This document shows, one piece after another, positions 26,940-32,480 of a stretch of 32,480 nt of DNA. The DNA comes from a virus. Within the stretch, counting starts at the first letter, position 1. Every line of letters starts with the position of its first letter. The stretch spans positions 1 through 32,480 of the IMG/VR virus record IMGVR_UViG_3300029999_000018; one strand, given 5' to 3'. The translations under genes were made by a program, and so were the position numbers. The notes beneath the pieces were generated by a model. The model was not told where the DNA came from, did not search any database, and was given only the letters and a program-made list of their open reading frames with translations.

Positions 26940-27224
26940 ATGAACACGATCACACGCTGGGCCGGTACTGCCGTCCTGGCCGCCACGGTGGCGATCACCA
27001 GCACCGCGTGCGGTACGAGCACACCGGGCCCGTCCGCGGCATGCCAGAAGGCGACCGCCGCGGTGGACGCCTACACCGCATGGGTCGCGGCGAACACCAC
27101 CTACCCGAACGATTCCCTCACCGAGGGCATGCAGATCATGACGACCGATGATGGCCTGCTCGCCGCGATGGCTAAGGCGGGTTGTCCTGGTAATACCAAG
27201 ATCACGCCGCTACCGGGCAGCTGA
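26940..27224 (+). CDS. small secreted lipoprotein
   Basis: The 94-residue product starts MNTITRWAGTAVLAATVAIT. A signal peptide ends at the lipobox TSTAC with the lipidated Cys at residue 24. The mature part has a Cys pair (AACQKATA and AGCPGN) that may form a disulfide. Phage lipoproteins often block later infections by acting on the cell surface; that role is inference. It has a strong AAGGGGGAA ribosome site. Confidence 0.82.
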   Translation: MNTITRWAGTAVLAATVAITSTACGTSTPGPSAACQKATAAVDAYTAWVAANTTYPNDSLTEGMQIMTTDDGLLAAMAKAGCPGNTKITPLPGS

Positions 27225-27317
27225 CCGGAGGTTCACGGGGAGTCACCGCGCATCTAGCGCGGCGGCTGCCCGCGGCTATCCGGCCGCAACCACCAGCAAC
27301 ACAAGGGGGAAGTCACG
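27221..27317 (+). repeat. intergenic start-associated element, copy B
   Basis: Block 1 (27221-27239) matches copy A at 17 of 19 positions and overlaps the lipoprotein stop; a six-pair hairpin CCGCGC/GCGCGG follows (27246-27262); block 2 CCGCGGCTATCCGGCC (27270-27285) matches copy A apart from one missing T; AACCACC and AAGGGGGAA lead to the ATG at 27318. Loops and stems differ while blocks are kept. Confidence 0.72.
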
Positions 27318-28448
27318 ATGGAAACCACCATCGACGGCACGGAAGCCGTCACCGAAACCACCACGTCAGCGCCGGTCATCAATGGCGCTGAGATCCTCGA
27401 CGAAGTAGAGCGCTACCTGCGCAGGTTCGCTGTTTTGCCGTCCAGTCACGCGGCCACAGCGATCACGTTGTGGGCGGCAGCGACACATGCGGCCCAAGCT
27501 TTCGACTGCGCGCCACGATTGGCGTTGATCTCAACCGAGCCGGCCAGTGGCAAAACGCGCGTGCTGGACCTGCTGACGCTGCTCGTCGCGAAGCCTGAGC
27601 CAATGTTCGACATGACCGGGCCCAGCCTGTTTTCGCTGATCAGCGCCGAGCATCCGACGATCATGCTGGATGAGACCGATCAGTTTTTCGGCCGCGGTGG
27701 TGGCGGGGGGAAGCGGAACGTGATCGCGATCTTGAACACCGGTTACCGGCGCGGCGCGACAGTGCTGCGGATGGAACGCGGCGCGGCCGTCCGCTACGAC
27801 GTATTCTGCCCTGTCGCGCTTGCCGGTCTCGGAAAACTTCCCGACACGATCGATTCACGGTGCGTAAAGGTCAAGATGCGGCAGCGCAAGGCCGGCGAGA
27901 AGTGTGACCGCTACATCCCGCGGTATCACGCACCGCTCGGCCAGCAGATCGGCAAGGCGCTCGGCGCGTGGGCAACCTCGGTGGGCGCCGAGTTGGCGAC
28001 CGCTGAACCGGAGCTACCGGACGGCGTGGAAGACCGCGCAGCCGAGCTCTGGTGGCCGCTGCTCAGTATCGCCGATATTGCTGGGGGTTCTTGGCCTGAG
28101 CGCGCTCGGGAGGCATGCGTAGCGCTGGCCCGCGGCGACAGTAGCGGAGAGAGGGACGTTAAGCCGCCTGCACTCCAGTTGCTTGACGACCTCGCCAGTG
28201 TCTGGCCCGCCGGGGCCGATCGGATGGCAACCGCAGACCTCGTGCGCGAGCTGCTTACCCTGCCGGATTCCCCGTGGGCGGCCATGTGGTCACCCATGAC
28301 CGCACCTCGCGAGATCGCCGCGCTTCTGGAGAGTCACGGCATCAAGCCCGCCAAGATTCGCATTGGTGAAAGGACAATGCAAGGCTACCGCCGGCCTGCT
28401 TATCTGCCCGAAGCGGCAAAGCGGGAAGCGGAAGCCGTACCCGCCTGA
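27318..28448 (+). CDS. DUF3631-type P-loop ATPase
   Basis: The 376-residue product starts METTIDGTEAVTETTTSAPV. Walker A is EPASGKT (residues 74-80), Walker B PTIMLDETD (113-121), and a sensor/arginine region LGKLPDTIDSRCVKVKMRQR follows at about 171-190. The C-terminal part (PALQLLDDLASVW, then SPMTAPREIAALLESHGIKP) matches the DUF3631 layout with a winged-helix-like end. In actinobacteria and phages this domain is often joined to primase or helicase parts; here it stands alone after the clamp gene, so a role in replication initiation or helicase action is inferred. It closes the early block before a terminator. Confidence 0.85.
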   Translation: METTIDGTEAVTETTTSAPVINGAEILDEVERYLRRFAVLPSSHAATAITLWAAATHAAQAFDCAPRLALISTEPASGKTRVLDLLTLLVAKPEPMFDMTGPSLFSLISAEHPTIMLDETDQFFGRGGGGGKRNVIAILNTGYRRGATVLRMERGAAVRYDVFCPVALAGLGKLPDTIDSRCVKVKMRQRKAGEKCDRYIPRYHAPLGQQIGKALGAWATSVGAELATAEPELPDGVEDRAAELWWPLLSIADIAGGSWPERAREACVALARGDSSGERDVKPPALQLLDDLASVWPAGADRMATADLVRELLTLPDSPWAAMWSPMTAPREIAALLESHGIKPAKIRIGERTMQGYRRPAYLPEAAKREAEAVPA

Positions 28449-28456
28449 GAGAAAAG

Positions 28457-28503
28457 AACGCGCGTCGCGTATTCCTTCGGGAGTATCGCGGCGCGCGTTT
28501 TTT
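28457..28503 (+). terminator. strong intrinsic terminator
   Basis: AACGCGCG with further CGCG and TATTCC pairs with GGAGTAT, CGCG and CGCGCGTT across a short UUCG-type loop, and TTTTTT follows at 28498-28503. It lies nine bases after the ATPase stop and is the only terminator here with a full U-run. Confidence 0.92.
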
Positions 28504-28531
28504 ATGTGGCCTTTTAGTAACAGGTGTCCGC

Positions 28532-28579
28532 TAGACTGTTCGTATTAGATCCCCGCGCCTGCGTCAACAGGCCGGGGAC
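28532..28579 (+). promoter_or_regulatory. -10 box and leader hairpin of the second HNH gene
   Basis: TAGACT (28532-28537) could start RNA near 28544; TTAGAT (28545-28550) is an alternative. A 10-pair hairpin with one bulge follows (28551-28561 with 28568-28577). The ribosome site AAAGCAGG (28596-28602) can pair CAGG with CCTG at 28588-28591. The layout parallels the 7021-7078 leader. Confidence 0.5.
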
Positions 28580-28607
28580 GTGGCCGACCTGATGAAAGCA
28601 GGCCGAC

Positions 28608-29336
28608 ATGACCGAGGATACGCCGGCAACCGGCAACGCCGATGCCCGCGAACGTGCCCGCGAATCTGAGCGCAAGTACCGCGAGGCTAACCGCGAAGAG
28701 ATCAACGCACGTCGACGACGCTCCAGGGGCGCGAATCCCGAGCCGAAACGGGAACAGGACCGGCGCTACCGTAAGGAAAACCAGGACAAGCTCCAGGCTT
28801 ACCGTGAGGCTAACCGTGAGCGGAAAGCGGAACTTAACCGGGAATACCGCGCCGCCAACCGCGACCGCATCCGGAAGCGCAGGGCCGGCCGACAGCGCGA
28901 GTACTACCAACAGGCCAAGCTTGACCCTGACTTTATGCAACGGCAGCGTGAGGCGCAGCGGAAGTACCGCACAGCCAACCGTAAGACTGTGAGGATCCTC
29001 GAGCGGCTTCGGAAGCACGGGCTTACGCCGGACGGGTGGAGTGCTCTATGGGCAGCAGCAGATGGCCGGTGCTACTTGTGTCAGCGCGAACTCAGGCCAG
29101 ACGAGGCGGTAATCGAGCACGACCATCGATGCTGCCCGGAACACACCTCTTGCGGTGCCTGCCGCCGGGGGTTCGCCTGCGGTAGCTGCAACGCCGCAAT
29201 TGGTTTCGCTGACGACGATCCAGAGCGCCTGATGCTGATGGCGGCCAACCTGCGCACCGCAATCGATGCGGTGGCCGAACGCATGAGCGCCCGGCCCGTG
29301 CAAGGCACCCTGTTTAGTCCTGGCGATGCAGCCTGA
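28608..29336 (+). CDS. free-standing HNH / recombination endonuclease VII-family protein, paralog
   Basis: The 242-residue product starts MTEDTPATGNADARERARES. Residues 20-125 hold Arg/Asn/Glu-rich repeats (YREANREEINARRRR, YREANRERKAELNREY) like those in the 7079 product. The catalytic part has CYLC (155-158), IEHDH (169-173), CGAC (182-185) and CGSCN (191-195), then ADDDPERLML. The first catalytic-region residue is Glu where the paralog has Asp. It lies between the early block terminator and the convergent 29338 gene with one base between stops, antisense to late genes, and is probably a mobile intergenic endonuclease. Confidence 0.9.
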   Translation: MTEDTPATGNADARERARESERKYREANREEINARRRRSRGANPEPKREQDRRYRKENQDKLQAYREANRERKAELNREYRAANRDRIRKRRAGRQREYYQQAKLDPDFMQRQREAQRKYRTANRKTVRILERLRKHGLTPDGWSALWAAADGRCYLCQRELRPDEAVIEHDHRCCPEHTSCGACRRGFACGSCNAAIGFADDDPERLMLMAANLRTAIDAVAERMSARPVQGTLFSPGDAA

Positions 29337-29337
29337 C

Positions 29338-29646
29338 TTACGTCTTCCCGAACGCGATCTCGGCGGTAACCGTCCCGGTGCCCGTGTAGCCGGTCAAGGC
29401 CGCTTTGAAGTACCTCGCCAGAGGCAGGCCCGTCACCGCCGTCCCGGCTGTCACTGCGGTGACCGCAGAGCCGGCCGGGAAAAAGTTCACGCCGTCCAAG
29501 GATGCGGAAAATTGAATGCTGAACGCGCTAACGACGCCAGCCGTCTCCACGAAGATTGAAACTTCATCCTTCACGTCCCCGGCGTCAGCGACAGCGCTCG
29601 TCGTGTTCGCGGACACCGCGCTGAGCAGGGTCACGATGTCGGCCAC
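29338..29646 (-). CDS. small decoration-like structural protein
   Basis: The 102-residue product starts MADIVTLLSAVSANTTSAVA. It is beta-rich with SIQFSASLDGVNFFPAGSAV and ends ARYFKAALTGYTGTGTVTAE, the same closing pattern as the 13833 and 14172 products. It is last in the right-hand late block. A capsid or tail surface role is inferred. Confidence 0.72.
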   Translation of the reverse strand: MADIVTLLSAVSANTTSAVADAGDVKDEVSIFVETAGVVSAFSIQFSASLDGVNFFPAGSAVTAVTAGTAVTGLPLARYFKAALTGYTGTGTVTAEIAFGKT

Positions 29647-30051
29647 CTAGATACCCGCGCTTTCGCCGCTCTCGTCGACGATGCCGACAGCGACCTCACC
29701 GGGCGTGATGGTGTCCGGGCCCGGGAGGGAGTTAACCTCCGCGGTCACCTCATCGGACTCGTCCGCATCCGCCGGCTTGAAAGTTTCCGCGAACGCATCC
29801 GCTGGCAGGTGGGAGATGTGCCCCGCCTCGTCCCGCACCACGTACTCACCGGTGCGGACGGGGATCACGACACCGTGCCGGCTGATGATCGACAGGACAC
29901 CGGCCTCGACGTTGAAGGCGTCAGCGTCGAGGCGGAGGAATTCCAGCACCGCACCGGAGCCGTCAAGGGGGACCGCTTCAACCGTGCCGGCCTGGCCGTC
30001 TGTGCGGACGTAGCGCCTGTTCAGGCGGCCACCAACGTAGCTGCTGGTCAT
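29647..30051 (-). CDS. small phage protein with VVRDEAGHISHLPADAF motif
   Basis: The 134-residue product starts MTSSYVGGRLNRRYVRTDGQ at an ATGA overlap with the upstream gene. The middle GEYVVRDEAGHISHLPADAF matches a short beta domain (GxxVVRDxxGxxxxLxAxxF) seen in many small phage proteins, and the neighbour at 30048 is a clear paralog. The C-terminal 35 residues are acidic. Function unknown. Confidence 0.7.
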   Translation of the reverse strand: MTSSYVGGRLNRRYVRTDGQAGTVEAVPLDGSGAVLEFLRLDADAFNVEAGVLSIISRHGVVIPVRTGEYVVRDEAGHISHLPADAFAETFKPADADESDEVTAEVNSLPGPDTITPGEVAVGIVDESGESAGI

Positions 30052-30335
30052 ACGGTCACCTCTGGGTCTGTGTCGGCTACCGTGAACGCCTCCGTGAACT
30101 CATCCGCCGGCAGGTGCGTCACCTGCCCGGCATCGTCCCGTACCACATACTCGCCGGAGCGGATATTCAGCACCGCACCCTGCGGGGTCTGCACGCTCAG
30201 AATCCCGGACACGGGTTCCCATGAATGCCCGGCCGCGCCGAGGAACGTGAGCACATCGGGCACGCTGTCAGCCGTGAGCAGCATCGCCTCGAGCGGGCCG
30301 TCTTTAACGTCGGTGCGGACGTAGCGGCCGGCCAT
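30048..30335 (-). CDS. small phage protein, paralog of 29647
   Basis: The 95-residue product starts MAGRYVRTDVKDGPLEAMLL at a one-base TGATG overlap. GEYVVRDDAGQVTHLPADEF and TFLGAAGHSWEPVSGILSVQ line up with RLDADAFNVEAGVLSIISRH in the neighbour. It likely arose by tandem duplication. Function unknown; co-expressed with structural genes. Confidence 0.7.
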   Translation of the reverse strand: MAGRYVRTDVKDGPLEAMLLTADSVPDVLTFLGAAGHSWEPVSGILSVQTPQGAVLNIRSGEYVVRDDAGQVTHLPADEFTEAFTVADTDPEVTV

Positions 30336-31006
30336 CAGACGGGCTCGATCACTTTGAGCTTGACCATCGCCGTGCCCGCTGGTGCGGCGGCACCACCCGA
30401 GCTCGGTGGCGCGGTCAGGGTCAGGTTTGTGCCCAGTGCGGTCGGTGCGCCCGCCACCTGCTGCCGGGTGAACGTGGTCCCGCCCGCCTGCGTCACGTAG
30501 GCGTACCAGCCGTTTGCGTCGGTCACCGATGGCGGGGATGGGATCGTGATCGTCGACGTCGTACCCGACGTGGTCACTGGGCCGTTCACGGAGGCGACCG
30601 TTTCCCCGTACAGGTTCACGTACGTGACCTCCACCCCGTACACACCCGCCAGGACCGTCCCGCCCGTTCCCGCGGTCGTGGGCGCGGGGACAACGGGCGG
30701 GAGAAGCGCCGAATCCACACCGACCTGCAGCTGTGAGCCGAACACGGCCGTGGAAAAATCCGTGTACCACCATTTGGCGGCCGCCGGGGCCAGCACGCGC
30801 TCATGTTTCACCGCCAGGCCCTGCTCTGTCAGCATGGTCTTAAACGTCACCCAATGGGCGGCGCTGTCGGTGTTGTCGACCAGGATGAGCGTCCCCCCGG
30901 TGTTGTTGAACACGTTGCCGTTGACCGGGTCTATGGCCACCTCGGCGGGGTCGGCTACACCGGCGATCCCGTTGGTTGTGGTGCTGGCGATCACAGTTGG
31001 CGCCAT
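30335..31006 (-). CDS. structural protein with Ig-like domain
   Basis: The ATG at 31006 (AAAGGA seven bases upstream) gives 223 residues, MAPTVIASTTTNGIAGVADP; a GTG at 31012 is too close to that site. The N-terminal 95 residues (NTGGTLILVDNTDSAAHWVT, then AKWWYTDFSTAVFGSQLQVG) look like a small phage head-surface domain. Residues about 105-205 repeat the domain of the 14172 product nearly intact. The shared domain suggests both sit on the particle surface. Confidence 0.72.
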   Translation of the reverse strand: MAPTVIASTTTNGIAGVADPAEVAIDPVNGNVFNNTGGTLILVDNTDSAAHWVTFKTMLTEQGLAVKHERVLAPAAAKWWYTDFSTAVFGSQLQVGVDSALLPPVVPAPTTAGTGGTVLAGVYGVEVTYVNLYGETVASVNGPVTTSGTTSTITIPSPPSVTDANGWYAYVTQAGGTTFTRQQVAGAPTALGTNLTLTAPPSSGGAAAPAGTAMVKLKVIEPV

Positions 31007-31064
31007 GGGCACGTCCTTTCACTTGCGATGCGCCCGTGGCGCTTTCTTTGGCACGATGACGGGC

Positions 31065-31346
31065 ATGAGCGACGAGGGTGAACTGCCGCTGGAGATGCCG
31101 CAACTGGCCAGGGTGACCGTTCCGTTTACCGGCGTCCAGCAAGCCAGCCTGAACGACTTTCAGATCAGCGGCACCTGGCATCCCTACACCTGCCCGCTTG
31201 ATCACGACTGGTGCGATGAGCCAGAGCACATCCTCAACGTGCTGAACGAGGAGGGCTTCACATGCTCCTGTACTGGATGCGGTTACACGCAGGACTGGGC
31301 GTACGCCTACACGGTGGACTGGTCCTGGCGGCGGAAGAACGCCTAG
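31065..31346 (+). CDS. small cysteine-rich protein, antisense insert
   Basis: The 93-residue product starts MSDEGELPLEMPQLARVTVP (an ATG three codons upstream at 31056 is also in frame). Cysteines and histidines in YTCPLDHDWCDE and FTCSCTGCGYTQD suggest a zinc site. It lies antisense between two late genes and overlaps the end of the next by four bases. The -10 candidate CACGAT (31052-31057) is weak. Function unknown. Confidence 0.65.
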   Translation: MSDEGELPLEMPQLARVTVPFTGVQQASLNDFQISGTWHPYTCPLDHDWCDEPEHILNVLNEEGFTCSCTGCGYTQDWAYAYTVDWSWRRKNA

Positions 31347-32080
31347 CGCTCAGGATCGCGTTCGGTGTCGATCTGCTCATGCCGGACCTCACCGGTAACC
31401 GTCGTCTCACCGGCCACAGTGTCCTTGGACAGGCGGACCCGCTCAACCGGCACCGTCTCCGTGGTCACGACGGGCCGTTCCGCGTGGAGGATCACCTCAT
31501 GCTCGGCGGTGGACAGGTCCTCCCCGGTCATGGCCTCGTCCACGTTCGCGGCGGTGATGGGTTCCCGTTCCACCCGGACCTCTTCATGGCTGACCGGCAC
31601 CGTCTTCGTGACCTGCTCGGTGACGATGACCTTCCGCAACCGCACCCGGCCCGTCTCCGCCGTTTCCGTGCCGACGTGCATCTGCTCTTCCGACCGGGTC
31701 ATCGCATCAGGGGCGGACACCGGCAGCGGCGGCACAGGCTCGGCGGGGAACGGCGGACTGGTGTAACTCAGCCCATAGTGCAGGAAGATCTGCTCCTCCC
31801 GGTACGGGGACAGCTTCCCATCGGAACCGATCCGCGGCGCGCCGGTGATCGTCTCCTTCGCGGCAGCCAGCTTCACGTCACCGCTGTGGCTGCGGAACTG
31901 GGCCAGGGCGACCGGCACGAACGTTTCCTTCGACCCGAACAGGCCGGTGGTCACGGTCAGCCACTCGGGGGCACCGGTCACCCTGTCCTCGTAGACGGCG
32001 GTGACGTGGCCGACCTTCTGGCCGTCCCGATCGCGGGCGGTCGCACCGATCAGTGCCTGAGCCTCGTCATGGGTGAACAC
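31343..32080 (-). CDS. PRC-barrel plus DUF2382 (YsnF/AvaK-like) protein
   Basis: The GTG at 32080 has AAGGAG six bases upstream and gives 245 residues (MFTHDEAQALIGATARDRDG); the ATG at 32164 is not used. Residues 1-75 match the PRC-barrel pattern (VGHVTAVYEDRVTGAPEWLT, FVPVALAQF). Residues about 130-245 match DUF2382: repeated RLRKVIVTEQVTKTVPVSHE and ERVRLSKDTVAGETTVTGEV. This pairing is common in chromosomal stress-type proteins of actinobacteria but odd in phages; it may be a host-derived moron or a particle protein. Confidence 0.85.
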   Translation of the reverse strand: MFTHDEAQALIGATARDRDGQKVGHVTAVYEDRVTGAPEWLTVTTGLFGSKETFVPVALAQFRSHSGDVKLAAAKETITGAPRIGSDGKLSPYREEQIFLHYGLSYTSPPFPAEPVPPLPVSAPDAMTRSEEQMHVGTETAETGRVRLRKVIVTEQVTKTVPVSHEEVRVEREPITAANVDEAMTGEDLSTAEHEVILHAERPVVTTETVPVERVRLSKDTVAGETTVTGEVRHEQIDTERDPER

Positions 32081-32097
32081 GCGATCTCCTTGGATGG

Positions 32098-32367
32098 TTA
32101 ACCGACGTGTGACCCGCACGCCCCGCAAAACGACTTGTGGACGCGGGCTTTCGGGTGCGGGCACGGTTCAGGTGCACGGAAGGGCACACGCCCCGGTGGT
32201 GATCCGGCTTGGCCGGCCGGGGCGCGTGCGCCGACCGGCTGACCGGCCGCAGCCAGGGCGACGGTACGCAGCCACTCCGAGCGGTTTACCTCACCGCGTG
32301 CGGTGTCGATGATCGCGGCCTCAGCGGTTGTGAACTTCGCGGCGAGGGCGATAGTCCTGCCAGCCAC
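32098..32367 (-). CDS. ribbon-helix-helix-like protein with C-terminal zinc knuckle
   Basis: The GTG at 32367 gives 89 residues (MAGRTIALAAKFTTAEAAII); a longer frame to 32439 has no better site. AKFTTAEAAIIDTARGEVNR with SEWLRTVALAAAG resembles the strand-helix-helix of Arc/MobC-type proteins. The end CPHPKARVHKSFCGACGSHV has three Cys and several His, a likely zinc knuckle. DNA binding is likely. Confidence 0.75.
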   Translation of the reverse strand: MAGRTIALAAKFTTAEAAIIDTARGEVNRSEWLRTVALAAAGQPVGARAPAGQAGSPPGRVPFRAPEPCPHPKARVHKSFCGACGSHVG

Positions 32368-32393
32368 GAGGTTTACCTGCCTTCGCTGGGGTT

Positions 32394-32399
32394 TACGGT
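32394..32399 (+). promoter_or_regulatory. -10 box (TACGGT) of the 32406 gene
   Basis: TACGGT ends six bases before the ATG at 32406, with TTTAC at 32372-32376 as a weak -35. It repeats the leaderless spacing seen elsewhere. Confidence 0.5.
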
Positions 32400-32405
32400 A
32401 GGCGG

Positions 32406-32480
32406 ATGACGCCCCGCATGACCGGTGACCTGATCGCATTCCTGAACGCGCGGCTCGACGAGGACGAGGACGGTGCCCCG
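32406..32480 (+). CDS. DUF6221-like small protein, partial at 3' end
   Basis: Only 25 codons are in the window. MTPRMTGDLIAFLNARLDED continues with EDGAP and resembles the opening of DUF6221 proteins (a short helix with FLxARLDEDE), which are widespread in actinobacteria and their phages. Function unknown; the gene runs off the right edge. Confidence 0.6.
   Translation, partial: MTPRMTGDLIAFLNARLDEDEDGAP

Overview
The window is about 32 kb of a high-GC actinobacterial tailed phage or prophage. The evidence is a complete siphovirus-type head, neck and tail module (HK97-fold capsid, portal, MuF-like protein, tail-assembly chaperones, long tape measure), GTG and TTG starts, purine-rich ribosome sites and many small actinophage-type zinc-ribbon genes. 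I see no integrase, phage repressor, tRNA or CRISPR, so I cannot say whether it is temperate, and I would not name a host below phylum level.

Minus strand (late genes, transcribed right to left). From 24.7 kb down to 1: HNH endonuclease, unknown protein, small and large terminase, zinc-ribbon protein, portal, MuF-like protein, small zinc protein, DUF6582-like protein, two decoration-like proteins, scaffold, major capsid protein, four neck/connector proteins, tail tube, frameshifted tail chaperones, tape measure, distal-tail-like protein, and a minor tail protein running off the left edge. A second minus block (32.4 to 29.3 kb) holds a ribbon-helix-helix-like protein, a PRC-barrel/DUF2382 protein and four small structural-looking proteins, several of them paralogous to genes at 14 kb.

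Plus strand. Three kinds of genes occur. (1) Small genes embedded antisense among the late genes (753, 9980, 11348, 15204, 18504-20257, 31065, 32406). Most have a TANNNT-like -10 hexamer ending exactly six bases before the start codon, which predicts leaderless mRNAs with private promoters. (2) An early/replication-like block (22853-28448): a ribbon-helix-helix operon, tiny genes, a phage-borne DnaN-type sliding clamp, a lipoprotein and a DUF3631-type P-loop ATPase, closed by a strong intrinsic terminator. (3) Two paralogous endonuclease VII/HNH genes (7079, 28608), each behind a structured 5' leader.

The signals most worth a second look are the leaderless-promoter pattern; a 24/29-identical promoter-operator shared by 22818 and 24936; six copies of TCCCGTTSCGGGA at starts of late genes; a GTTCCGG repeat cluster near the HNH gene; an HNH leader that can bury its own ribosome site; a histidine-rich heptad segment in the tape measure; and a Phd-like antitoxin paired with a non-canonical partner.
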